A DNA stretch of 64,000 nt. Source: Legionella jordanis. GTDB lineage: Bacteria > Pseudomonadota > Gammaproteobacteria > Legionellales > Legionellaceae. Below the pieces are notes generated by a model. The model was given only the letters and a program-made list of their open reading frames with translations. It had not been told where the DNA came from and searched no databases. The translations under genes were made by a program, and so were the position numbers. Positions 8,644 to 17,135 of the stretch are shown here, in pieces (position 1 is the first letter of the stretch; every line of letters begins with the position of its first letter). The stretch spans positions 2,920,001 to 2,984,000 of the forward strand of contig NZ_LR134383.1 of assembly GCF_900637635.1 (NCBI RefSeq), read 5' to 3'.

Positions 8644-9936
8644 TTAAGAACCCATAGATCTTTGAGCTTCGAATTTCTTTTCTGATTGCAAATGGCTGCT
8701 GTGCTGAACCGGAATGAAAAAAAACGACAAGATAGCCAATGCTGAAACAATCAGCAGATAAATAGAAGGGCTCGCTAACCACCCGCTGTAGTAAATTAGA
8801 CTAAGAGATATAAAAGGGGTTAGTCCGCCAAAAAAAGCAAATCCAAGGTTATAACTTAAGGCAATGCCTGAATAGCGTAATTGCGTTGGAAATAATTCGC
8901 TGAGTACTCGCGGAATGACACCTGCGGAAAAACCAAGCAACAAGGAGCTAGCCATCATCGCAAGATAATATAACTCTTTATAATGGACATAAATAAGAAA
9001 AATTGGATAGGCCAAAGCGGCGGTTAAGCCTATTAAAATCAACAGCAATCTTCTTGGACTAAATACATCGCTTACATAACCAAAGAAAATGCTCAGAAAC
9101 GAACCAGCACCAATTGCCAAGGTCTTTTGCCATATATAGGCATTTGCTGGCAAATGCAGTACTTCATTAAAATAGGCTGGGGTAAAAAGAAATAAAGAAG
9201 TTACTATAACTGCACATAGGGCCGTAATAAAAATGCCGGCCATTACTGCAAACAATTTCTGCCTGAACACTTCAATAATGGGGTATCGTTCAATGGAGCG
9301 TTCGATGGTCAGAAATGCTGTTGATTCGTGCAAACCACGACGCAATAAATAACTAAACAAGCCAAAAATACCGCCTAAGACAAAAGGAACGCGCCAACCG
9401 AAAGCCTGCATCTGAGAATCAGAAAGAAAGCTATTCATTAAGGCATTGACCAAAGAACCCAACACAATACCCATAGTGAGTGCAAAAAAAATTATCCCGC
9501 AACCCAATCCCTTTTGCTCTGCCAAAGCTTCACTGACGTAAGTAATGGCACCAGGTATTTCCCCACCGATGGAAAAACCTTGGAGAATTCTTAGAAGAAT
9601 TACTGCTATCGGTGCTGCCATTCCAATATGTTCGTAATCTGGGAAAATACCAATACCTAAAGTGGCCACCGCCATCATCAGAATGGAAATAGTAAAGGTT
9701 TTTTTTCGTCCGATGCGATCACCGAAATGGCCAAAAACAATTCCACCAAGCGGACGCACCAAATAGCCGATAGCAAATGTAGCAAATGCAACCATTAAAC
9801 CAGACAAGCGATTGCTTAATGGAAAAAAGGCATGAGAAATATAGCCCGCAAAAATAGCAAAAATAATGAAATCGTAAAATTCTAAAACCCCGCCAAGGCT
9901 GGAAAGAATTAATAAACGCCGCTGATCATTTTGCAT
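8644..9936 (-). CDS. MFS transporter, metabolite:H+ symporter family (ProP-like)
   Basis: 430 residues, about 12 membrane segments. The N-terminus GGVLEFYDFIIFAIFAGYIS and the loop FGHFGDRIGRKKTF are typical of the metabolite:proton symporter branch of the major facilitator superfamily (ProP, KgtP, ShiA), and RLLQGFSIGGEIPGA is the later conserved block (here RILQGFSIGGEIPGAI). Substrate (organic acid, betaine or similar) cannot be told. SD AGGAAG before the ATG. Isolated gene, transcribed away from the EEP-fold gene. Confidence 0.88.
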   Translation of the reverse strand: MQNDQRRLLILSSLGGVLEFYDFIIFAIFAGYISHAFFPLSNRLSGLMVAFATFAIGYLVRPLGGIVFGHFGDRIGRKKTFTISILMMAVATLGIGIFPDYEHIGMAAPIAVILLRILQGFSIGGEIPGAITYVSEALAEQKGLGCGIIFFALTMGIVLGSLVNALMNSFLSDSQMQAFGWRVPFVLGGIFGLFSYLLRRGLHESTAFLTIERSIERYPIIEVFRQKLFAVMAGIFITALCAVIVTSLFLFTPAYFNEVLHLPANAYIWQKTLAIGAGSFLSIFFGYVSDVFSPRRLLLILIGLTAALAYPIFLIYVHYKELYYLAMMASSLLLGFSAGVIPRVLSELFPTQLRYSGIALSYNLGFAFFGGLTPFISLSLIYYSGWLASPSIYLLIVSALAILSFFFIPVQHSSHLQSEKKFEAQRSMGS

Positions 9937-10095
9937 TTTCTTCCTGAAAATGAGGCTTTAGAAAAGGCCAGTATAGCTTTAAAAAAAAATACTGACTAGC
10001 CAGTCAACTGAGCCTTAAGCAATGGCCATAAGTCCTAGTCTATATTTAAAGGAAAGAGTCAGGGAGAATCATCTTTAGGTAGATGCTAAATAATC

Positions 10096-10848
10096 ATGCC
10101 AAAGACTGTAAGGATAACTACTTATAATATCAACTGGGGGAAAGGCTCCTGGAAGCTTACAGCTCCGCTCGCCAGCATGGAAGCGTTAAAGGCGACCCAT
10201 GCTGACGTAATTCTCTTGCAAGAAACCACTCCATTTTGGCAGGAAATTCTTGAAAAAAACTTTATGAAAAGATATCCCCATCGTTACTTTCGCCATCATG
10301 ATAATGCAGGTGGCTTGGCCATCCTGTCAAAATTTCCCTGTGAAACCCTTGAATATGGACACCCTCAGATTGGATGGCATCCCCTTTGGATTTTTAAGGC
10401 GGAAACCATTCTGGGGCCCGTACAATTTGTCAATCTTCACTTAACACCGCCATTGAAGAATGAAACCAGCATGGGCTTATTCTTTCATGCCCTATTTACT
10501 TCAGCCCCAATAAGATTAAGGGAAATTTATTACTTGAAAAGCAAATTAAATTCAGACTATCCCACAATTATTGCTGGAGATTTTAATGAAGGGGATCGAG
10601 GTCATGCTGTTAAAGATTTGCGCGCAAGCAATTACATTGATGCGCTTAAAGCCACTCAATTTAGAGGTTACACTTGGCGCTGGCGAATCGCAGTCTTATC
10701 CATTAAAGAACGTCTGGACAGAATCTTTTCCTCTCCTTCCTTAACGCCCATTCAAAGTCAGGTTATTTATGGTGGAGATTCAGATCATTTTCCACTGTCG
10801 GTGGATTTCATTAATAACAATGAAAAATCTGAGAGGAATTTCTTTTAA
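10096..10848 (+). CDS. Endonuclease/exonuclease/phosphatase (EEP) family hydrolase
   Basis: 250-residue Mg-dependent phosphodiesterase-fold protein. Seen: TYNINWG at the N-terminus, LLQETTPFW (metal-binding Glu), NLHL, IIAGDFNEGD and the C-terminal SDHFPLSVD (catalytic Asp-His). No signal peptide, so probably cytoplasmic. The substrate could be nucleic acid or a phospholipid/inositide; the short length leans toward the YafD/ElsH-like group. The ribosome site is weak. The stop codon lies inside a terminator stem loop. Confidence 0.85.
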   Translation: MPKTVRITTYNINWGKGSWKLTAPLASMEALKATHADVILLQETTPFWQEILEKNFMKRYPHRYFRHHDNAGGLAILSKFPCETLEYGHPQIGWHPLWIFKAETILGPVQFVNLHLTPPLKNETSMGLFFHALFTSAPIRLREIYYLKSKLNSDYPTIIAGDFNEGDRGHAVKDLRASNYIDALKATQFRGYTWRWRIAVLSIKERLDRIFSSPSLTPIQSQVIYGGDSDHFPLSVDFINNNEKSERNFF

Positions 10849-10865
10849 TGTAGAAATTCCTCTCA
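10830..10865 (+). terminator. Hairpin at the EEP gene end
   Basis: Perfect 13-bp inverted repeat (TGAGAGGAATTTC / GAAATTCCTCTCA) with a 10-base loop holding the stop codon. No immediate T-run on the plus side, so termination may be inefficient or the hairpin may instead protect the mRNA end. Confidence 0.55.
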
Positions 10866-10877
10866 AAGAATTAGACA

Positions 10878-11036
10878 TTAGGATTTTTTTCCACCTTTGT
10901 CCTGTTCATTTACGGTAGCCCAAGCCCGTTTTTCGGCTTCTTGTTTAGAGACGCCTTTGTCTCGATAATGTTCTTCAATGTGATGAGCTTTACGTTTTTG
11001 TTTATCCGTGTATTTGGATTTATCACCCTGTGCCAT
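10878..11036 (-). CDS. 52-aa KGG/plasmid-stabilisation-type basic protein
   Basis: Short gene read on the minus strand: starts MAQGDKSKYTDKQKRKA, then HHIEEHYRDKGVSKQEAEKR, a WATVN block and a Gly-Lys-Lys-Ser tail. This matches a widespread family of tiny basic proteins often labelled plasmid stabilisation protein; despite the label they are chromosomal and of unknown function, usually in stress-gene clusters. Strong SD (AAAGGAGG, four bases before ATG). Ends 29 bases after the convergent EEP gene. Confidence 0.85.
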   Translation of the reverse strand: MAQGDKSKYTDKQKRKAHHIEEHYRDKGVSKQEAEKRAWATVNEQDKGGKKS

Positions 11037-11056
11037 AATTCCTCCTTTCAAATCCA

Positions 11057-11920
11057 TTAACTGTTTACAATTACTCCTCCATTCGGATGGAGAACCTGTC
11101 CCGTCATATAAGATGAGTCTGCTGAAGCAAGAAATACATAGGAAGGTGCCACCTCAGAGGGCTGTCCTGCCCGGCTCATTGGTACCTGAGAGCCAAATTC
11201 CTCCACTTCATCAGCGGTAAAACTTGCCGGAATCAAGGGGGTCCAGATGGGTCCTGGAGCAACGCCATTTACTCGTATTCCTTTCGAAATTAGATTTTGC
11301 GAAAGGGAACGCGTAAAGGCGAGGATAGCCCCTTTGGTCGCTGAATAATCAATTAAATGCTCACTGCCTTTGTAAGCCGTCACCGAAGTGGTATTGATAA
11401 TGACGTCGCCTTTTTCCATATGAGGCAATAAAGACTTAACCATATAGAAATAAGCAAAAAAGTTGGTTCTAAAGGTTTGCTCTAATTGTTCAGGACTGAT
11501 TTCATCCACGCTACCCTTAGGATGTTGTTCAGCAGCATTATTAACTAAAATGTTAATATGTGAGCAAGCCTCCAGGGCTCTTTTTACGAGTTGTTCACAA
11601 ACTTCATAACTGTCCAGCGGCGATGGCAACAACCAACACTTTCTACCTGCATTTTCGATGAATTCTTTTGTTTCTTCTGCATCCTGCTGTTCTGTATTTA
11701 AATACTGGATGACGACATCAGCCCCTTCCAGTGCAAATGCACAGGCTACTGCTCGTCCTATTCCACTATCACCTCCAGTGATGAGCGCTTTTTTGCCAAG
11801 CAACTTGTCGCTTCCTTTATACTGAGGAGAGATGTATTCCGGCTTTGGGTGCATGAAGGCCTCAATGCCGGGTTGTTTGGCTTGATGTTGCGGTGGTTGC
11901 TGCTGTTTTCCATGAGGCAT
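11057..11920 (-). CDS. SDR-family oxidoreductase (YghA-like)
   Basis: NAD(P)-dependent short-chain dehydrogenase. Seen: cofactor motif TGGDSGIGRAVA, NNAAEQ, catalytic Ser-Tyr-Lys (Tyr in YSATKGA) and the family C-terminus GQVLHPNGG. The long N-terminal extension rich in His/Gln/Pro (HGKQQQPPQHQAKQPG, then MHPKPEY) marks the YghA/GsiB-like group found in general stress regulons. I chose the ATG at 11920, with SD AAGGAG five bases away; a TTG 45 bases upstream also has a possible SD, giving 302 residues. Co-directional with the PRC and BON genes. Confidence 0.9.
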   Translation of the reverse strand: MPHGKQQQPPQHQAKQPGIEAFMHPKPEYISPQYKGSDKLLGKKALITGGDSGIGRAVACAFALEGADVVIQYLNTEQQDAEETKEFIENAGRKCWLLPSPLDSYEVCEQLVKRALEACSHINILVNNAAEQHPKGSVDEISPEQLEQTFRTNFFAYFYMVKSLLPHMEKGDVIINTTSVTAYKGSEHLIDYSATKGAILAFTRSLSQNLISKGIRVNGVAPGPIWTPLIPASFTADEVEEFGSQVPMSRAGQPSEVAPSYVFLASADSSYMTGQVLHPNGGVIVNS

Positions 11921-11972
11921 AGCGACTCCTTCAGGGGGTGCCCCCCATTTATTAACTGATAACAATCACTTC

Positions 11973-12329
11973 CTAATGTCTGGCACGGTTAGGTAACGCT
12001 CCGTAATATTTGTGAATGGAAGCTCCCCAAGTTGGATTTGACATATCGGGCCAGTGATGTTTGTCAAAACCCGGGGAATTTTTCAGAGTTTCCTTATCCA
12101 CCGCAATAATGAAGCAATCTTTTTTATCGTCGTAAGTAAAAATACTCCAAGGCATTGCAAATAATTTATCCCCCATGCCTAAAAAGCCGCCAAAAGACAA
12201 TACAACATAGGACACAAAACCCTCATACTTATCTAACATCAGGGCTTCAACTTTGCCCAAATCCTCACCTTGCAAATTTTGCACTTTTACACCGACAACA
12301 TCATCGGCATTTACAATTTGACTAGGCAT
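11973..12329 (-). CDS. PRC-barrel domain protein
   Basis: 118 residues. The N-terminal half (VVGVKVQNLQGEDLGKVEAL, then YVVLSFGGFLGMGDKLFAMPW) is a PRC-barrel, a small beta-barrel found in RimM, photosynthetic reaction-centre H subunits and many stress-cluster proteins. No membrane segment. Very strong SD AAAGGAGG. Lies between the BON and SDR genes with short gaps, so the three probably form one transcript. Molecular function unknown. Confidence 0.87.
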   Translation of the reverse strand: MPSQIVNADDVVGVKVQNLQGEDLGKVEALMLDKYEGFVSYVVLSFGGFLGMGDKLFAMPWSIFTYDDKKDCFIIAVDKETLKNSPGFDKHHWPDMSNPTWGASIHKYYGALPNRARH

Positions 12330-12340
12330 AGCAACCTCCT

Positions 12341-13024
12341 TTAGTAATCGGCTGAAGTTGTATTGGTAGTACTTGTTCCGCTCACTTCCATGCGATCTTG
12401 AACCTGAACTACACCCGGTACGGATTTCACCACATTAATAATGGCTTGTTTTTCTTGTTCGGAGACAACTTGGCCAGATAAATAAACTTGACCGTTTTTT
12501 GTTTCTACTCCTATGGACCAAGCAGGTAAATCCTTGCCCATTAAATTAGCCTTAATTAATGTACCTTTTACTCGTGCGGTTAAAAAGCTATCTGTTAATG
12601 GTTGTGAGCTCCCTTTTACAGTTAAGTTATCCACATTGATGTTCCCCACACCCGGCGTGGATTGTGTTAAAGCCACAATTTTTTCATAATCAGTATCAGA
12701 ATTTAACTGCCCACTTAAATAAACAACGGAGTTTTTTACGCTCACTTTCACTTTATCTTTGTAAGCTCCCAGTGCAGCTTGCACTGAAGATTGCAAGGCG
12801 GTATCCGTTAATTGAATGGCACCAGGCCCAACGCTAGAGGGACTGGAAACATTCTGATTCAAACCAGGTTGGGCAGCATTTTGATTTTGTGTCGGGGGAG
12901 ATGGGTTAGGCTGGACCGTTAATGTGGAACTGGAACCATTATTGGTGTAAGCAGCATAGGCTCCAAAACTCAGACTGCTGCACAGTAAAATAGCCATCGT
13001 TTTTAAGGAAAATACTCTGTCCAT
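12341..13024 (-). CDS. Periplasmic protein with two BON domains (OsmY-like)
   Basis: 227 residues. An N-terminal signal sequence (FSLKTMAILLCSSLSFGAYAA) is followed by a low-complexity Asn/Pro/Gln/Ser stretch, then two BON domains (about 70-140 and 145-215), each with the VYLSGQ strand and a PGVxxVxxx end. BON proteins such as OsmY bind or stabilise the envelope under osmotic stress. First gene of the likely BON-PRC-SDR operon. ATG with SD AGGAA. Confidence 0.88.
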   Translation of the reverse strand: MDRVFSLKTMAILLCSSLSFGAYAAYTNNGSSSTLTVQPNPSPPTQNQNAAQPGLNQNVSSPSSVGPGAIQLTDTALQSSVQAALGAYKDKVKVSVKNSVVYLSGQLNSDTDYEKIVALTQSTPGVGNINVDNLTVKGSSQPLTDSFLTARVKGTLIKANLMGKDLPAWSIGVETKNGQVYLSGQVVSEQEKQAIINVVKSVPGVVQVQDRMEVSGTSTTNTTSADY

Positions 13025-13411
13025 AGTTATATTCCTGTATTCATGTTTAAAGGTTCAATTGAGACTGAGTGTAGCTTTAGCTTTTAGACTTTGATAAGCA
13101 TGGCTTAGCAAAACCAACAGTGTAGTAGAAAGATTAACCAGAACTTATTTTTAAGCTTAATCCTCCTGCCTCAATTGCAAGCCATAGCTACTGCCAATTA
13201 ATTCTAAAAAGCAGTGTTTTTCCATGGTTAATCCCTAGTATGGCTTATTTTTAATCATAGTTGAAAATGCCTAATTGCGCAAAACTTGGCAAGATTATGG
13301 GAAGGATTTCCTTAGGTTCACTATTTATCAAAGTGCCTCTTTATTCAAAAAACAATTCATTTCCTATAATCAATATAAGTAAGTGTTGCGGAAATTAAAT
13401 AAGGACAGGTT
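13025..13411. promoter_or_regulatory. Divergent intergenic region before BON gene and Ku
   Basis: 387 bases without a gene. A perfect TATAAT at 13365-13370 on the plus strand, about 40 bases upstream of the Ku ATG, is a possible -10 element; no good -35 lies at the right distance. Otherwise AT-rich sequence in which I see nothing further. Confidence 0.35.
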
Positions 13412-14272
13412 ATGGCAAGACCAGTTTGGAAGGGTTTTATTTCATTTGGCCTCGTGGCAATCCCAATTAATTTACACACCGTTGAGAAAAAAAATGAGCT
13501 TCGTTTTCATTTGCTGGACTCTCGTGATAAATCGCGCATTCATTATGAACGGGTAAACACGGAGGGAAAGGAAGTGCCTTGGGATGATGTAGTTAAAGCT
13601 TATGAATTTAAGAAAAATAATTACGTCATTTTAAAAGATGAAGACTTTGAACGGGCTGCACCTGAAGCATTTAAAACCATCGACATTGAAGAATTTGTCG
13701 ACATCAAAGATGTGGACTCCATTTATTTTGAAAAACCTTATTATGCTATTCCTGATAGTGCCAATCAAAAAGCTTACGTGCTCCTGAGAGAGGCATTAAA
13801 GAAAACCAAGAAAGTTGGAGTAGCCAAGGTCGTTCTCCGAACCAAACAATACCTGGCTATTATCATGCCTTATGAAGATGGATTGGTTCTTAACTTGCTT
13901 CGTTATTATCAGGAAATTAAGAAACCTGATGAATTTGATTTGCCCGATAAACACTTAAAGGAATATCGCATCAGCCCTCGGGAGATAGACATGGCGGTCG
14001 CCCTGGTGGATGATATGAGCGGTGAATGGAAACCGGAAAAATACCATGATGAATACCGTGAAGCCCTGATGAAATGGATTGAAAATAAAACCAGTACGCG
14101 GCAAGTTGAAACGAAAGAAAGTGAAGAAATGGCCAGAAAATCCGATGATGTGGTGGATTTTATGAGTCTATTAAAAAAGAGCCTCAAGAAAAAATCATCA
14201 AAGGGCTCAGCCGAGAAAACCAGTGCCAAAACAGGCACTAAAACCACGACTAAGAAAACCAAACGCTCTTGA
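13412..14272 (+). CDS. ku: Non-homologous end-joining protein Ku
   Basis: 286 residues, homodimeric DNA-end-binding protein. The start MARPVWKGFISFGLVAIP is the bacterial Ku hallmark; the core runs to about residue 250 and the C-terminus is a Lys/Ser/Thr-rich tail (repeated KKT/AKT) typical of Ku tails that thread along DNA. SD AAGGACAGG before ATG. No ligase LigD lies in the window, although the pair is usually linked; the partner must be elsewhere or absent. Confidence 0.96.
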   Translation: MARPVWKGFISFGLVAIPINLHTVEKKNELRFHLLDSRDKSRIHYERVNTEGKEVPWDDVVKAYEFKKNNYVILKDEDFERAAPEAFKTIDIEEFVDIKDVDSIYFEKPYYAIPDSANQKAYVLLREALKKTKKVGVAKVVLRTKQYLAIIMPYEDGLVLNLLRYYQEIKKPDEFDLPDKHLKEYRISPREIDMAVALVDDMSGEWKPEKYHDEYREALMKWIENKTSTRQVETKESEEMARKSDDVVDFMSLLKKSLKKKSSKGSAEKTSAKTGTKTTTKKTKRS

Positions 14273-14633
14273 TAAGCGTTGCCCCCTCAGAGCATACAGG
14301 AGAAATATTGATTTTCATTGGTTAACCTTTTAAAGGGAATGGAAGCCAATTAAATTTCTCAGCAACCACACGAATCATCAATGCTTGCCAGGCTAACTTT
14401 TTTAATAAACTCTCCATGCACTTGGATAGTGTTCGTTAAAGCTACCCAGCCAATTCAAAAATTACTCTCCAATACTTCTATATCCCTTGATGTAAAAAAT
14501 AGTTAGAATAATCTATCAGAATCAAACCATTATAAACAAATTCAGCTTTGTATTTAGTGTCGCCTGGCTTTGAGCAATGTTTGCCTCAGTGCCCGGCACG
14601 TTATTACTCTCACTATCTCTGTGTAAGGACACC
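14273..14633. other. Intergenic region, possible gene remnant
   Basis: About 360 bases between Ku and the repeat protein. On the minus strand a 31-codon ATG frame (about 14325-14420) reads as plausible protein (MESLLKKLAWQALMIRVVAE...), and the adjacent frame just upstream also reads sensibly, which could be a decayed gene. Nothing firm. Confidence 0.25.
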
Positions 14634-16919
14634 ATGATGAAGTTAAGCTCTTTTATTAATAAGATTATCCTTTTAATGTTAAGCAGCCTCGCTATAACAA
14701 TAGCCCATGCAGGAAGCCCTCTATGGACATTCACGGCTTTAACGGCGACCTCGCTGACAGTCCCGGTGACAGGTACTGCGTCTGTTAAGTATACGGTTAC
14801 CAACCAATCCAGCAAAGCACACACCCTGGCAATGAGGGCCATCCCCGGTATTACTCAGGTGACCACAGCAGGCAATTGCCCCAACCCCTTTATCTTGGCA
14901 GGGCACCAATCCTGCATCCTGAATTTAACTATTACAGGAAGTGCTTTGCCCGGAAACATTAGCGGCGGGCCTGTTGTATGTCAGGTAGGCAGTATTTCCC
15001 AATGCTATCAACCCAGCCCCGCTAGCAGTCTCCAAATTATTAAAGGAGATGCCCAATATACTGTAGGGGGTTCCGTCTTTGGCCTGCAAGGGACTCTGGT
15101 GTTGCAAAATAATGGGGCTGAAACAATAACAATGACTGCCGATGGCAGCTTTGTCTTTCCGGAGAGCTTCCAAAGCGGCAGTCATTATGCCGTCACCATT
15201 TTAAGCCAACCAGGGACACAAACCTGTACGGTAACCAATGGCAGTGGTGTCATTACTGATGCCAGTATCACCAATATAGTAGTTACTTGCTCGACCAACA
15301 GACGCACCATAGGTGGAACCGTGTCTGGCTTGTCAGGTACTGTCGTATTGCAAAATAATGGCACGGATGACCTAGCCATTACTAGCAATGGCTCCTTTAC
15401 CTTTCCCACTCCGCTAGCACAGGGTTCCACTTATAATGTGACCGTACTTTCCCAACCCGCGACCCAACACTGTACTGTGACCAATGCAAGCGGAACGGTT
15501 GGTGCAAGCAATGTCAGCAATGTCCAGGTTAGCTGTACTACCAATACGTTTACAATTGGTGGCACCGTATCCGGCTTAACTGGAACGGTAGTTTTGCAGA
15601 ATAACAACGGAGATAACAACAGCATCAGCAGCAACGGGCCTTTTACCTTCTCCACCCCTTTGCCTCAAGGGTCGACTTATAATGTGACTGTACTGTCTCA
15701 ACCTGCGGCCCAGCACTGTACAGTCACCAATGCTAGCGGAACGGTTGGTGCAGGCAACGTCACCAATGTCTTGGTTACCTGTGCTGCAAACACATATACT
15801 GTGGGTGGAACCGTATCCGGCTTAACCGGGACAGTAGTTTTGCAAAACAACAATGCCGATGACGAGAGCATCAGCAGCAATGGCCCATTTACCTTTTCTA
15901 CTCCTTTAGCTCAAGGCTCCCCTTACAATGTAACAGTACTCACCCAACCCGCAGGGCAAGTCTGTAATGTAAGCAATGGCAGTGGAACCATTGGAAGTGG
16001 GAATGTTACAAACGTTGCGGTAACCTGTATTGACTCCACCACCTTAACCACCAGCCTTACAGATTTGGCACTGTCAGTAAATAATACCGCTTTTAACCCC
16101 GCGTTAACCGGCAACCCGCGGATCATCACCATTACCAACGCCGGAAGCACCACAGCGACCGGTTTGACGGTCACCCCACCCACCTGGCCGAGTGGCACCA
16201 CAAGTTCTACCAATTGTGGAAGCACCCTGGGAAGTGGGAGTTCTTGCACCATTACCATTACCCCCGGCAATACGGCCACTTCCAATGGCACTACCCCTTG
16301 CACCAATGGCACCGCCCCCGTAGCAGGGGTAGTGCAGGTTTCAGCGGCTAATGCCACAGCTGTGTCGACCAACGTCGTTGTCTTAGGTTACGGCTGCGTT
16401 TATCAGGGGGGATTCTTGTTTGCCGTTAACGATGCAACAGCAAACACGGGCAGTATCGGGGGCCAGGTTGCGGCTACGACCAATGAAGGCAGCCTCTCAT
16501 GGTCAACCGTTTTCAGCATCACCGGCGTAAACAGCAATACCAATGGCGCTTCCAACACCGCCGCCCTGGCAACACCGGTAGGACAATTCCCAGCCGCCCA
16601 GGCATGCATCAATAAAACAACCCAGGGCTTTACCGACTGGTATTTACCGGCCATTTGTCAGATGGGATATGATGGGCAAAGTTTTGGCAGTGGTTGTGGT
16701 AGCTCAGGTAGCCCTTTACTTCAGAATATATATTCAAACTTAAGGGTAAACGGCAATATTGGTGGATTTGGTGTGGGCACTTTTTTCAGTTCCAGCGAAG
16801 ATACCAGTGTAAACCCAAACCTCTATGCCTGGACACAAAATTTCGCAGTTGGCTCTACCCAAGGCCAGTCGATTAAAACCAGTAACCCACAATCCATTCG
16901 ATGTGTCCGCAATTTTTAG
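14634..16919 (+). CDS. Secreted repeat protein with C-terminal DUF1566-like domain
   Basis: About 761 residues from the ATG at 14634 (SD AAGGA); a longer frame from 14577 lacks a ribosome site. A signal peptide (KLSSFINKIILLMLSSLAITIAHA) is followed by a beta-rich domain, four tandem 82-residue repeats, a Ser/Thr/Asn-rich stretch and a C-terminal domain with GFTDWYLPAICQMGYDG, typical of DUF1566/Lcl-type domains, ending SIRCVRNF. Cysteines are regularly placed in each repeat, fitting disulfides outside the cytoplasm. Likely an exported surface or adhesin-like protein; ligand unknown. Third positions are unusually GC-rich compared with neighbours. Confidence 0.82.
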   Translation: MMKLSSFINKIILLMLSSLAITIAHAGSPLWTFTALTATSLTVPVTGTASVKYTVTNQSSKAHTLAMRAIPGITQVTTAGNCPNPFILAGHQSCILNLTITGSALPGNISGGPVVCQVGSISQCYQPSPASSLQIIKGDAQYTVGGSVFGLQGTLVLQNNGAETITMTADGSFVFPESFQSGSHYAVTILSQPGTQTCTVTNGSGVITDASITNIVVTCSTNRRTIGGTVSGLSGTVVLQNNGTDDLAITSNGSFTFPTPLAQGSTYNVTVLSQPATQHCTVTNASGTVGASNVSNVQVSCTTNTFTIGGTVSGLTGTVVLQNNNGDNNSISSNGPFTFSTPLPQGSTYNVTVLSQPAAQHCTVTNASGTVGAGNVTNVLVTCAANTYTVGGTVSGLTGTVVLQNNNADDESISSNGPFTFSTPLAQGSPYNVTVLTQPAGQVCNVSNGSGTIGSGNVTNVAVTCIDSTTLTTSLTDLALSVNNTAFNPALTGNPRIITITNAGSTTATGLTVTPPTWPSGTTSSTNCGSTLGSGSSCTITITPGNTATSNGTTPCTNGTAPVAGVVQVSAANATAVSTNVVVLGYGCVYQGGFLFAVNDATANTGSIGGQVAATTNEGSLSWSTVFSITGVNSNTNGASNTAALATPVGQFPAAQACINKTTQGFTDWYLPAICQMGYDGQSFGSGCGSSGSPLLQNIYSNLRVNGNIGGFGVGTFFSSSEDTSVNPNLYAWTQNFAVGSTQGQSIKTSNPQSIRCVRNF
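15057..16040 (+). repeat. Four tandem 246-bp repeats inside the secreted protein gene
   Basis: Units begin at 15057, 15303, 15549 and 15795, each exactly 246 bp (82 codons). Each encodes TVGGTVSGLxGTVVLQNN at the start, a YNVTVLSQPA centre and a CTVTNASGTV / VTC end. Units 2-4 are closer to each other than to unit 1, suggesting recent duplication. Confidence 0.93.
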
Positions 16920-16939
16920 CGACAACTGTCTAGAATACC

Positions 16940-16973
16940 ACCAGGTCATTAATGACGGCTTTGATGGCCTGGT
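16940..16973 (+). terminator. Hairpin after the repeat-protein gene
   Basis: Inverted repeat ACCAGGTCAT / ATGGCCTGGT with one G-T pair, loop 14, about 20 bases after the stop. Only AT-rich, not a pure T-run, follows; a weak terminator candidate. Confidence 0.45.
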
Positions 16974-17135
16974 GAATAATTTAATTGCAAATTGCTCGTT
17001 TTAAATGGCAAAGTCTAATTGCTGAAGTGGCATAACCATGGCAGGAATTCAAAACCATAAATTGTTAGGAGTATCGATAAGCGATCAAAATTAACTGTCG
17101 ATTGCAGTTATGGCCAATTATTTCTTCAATTCCAT

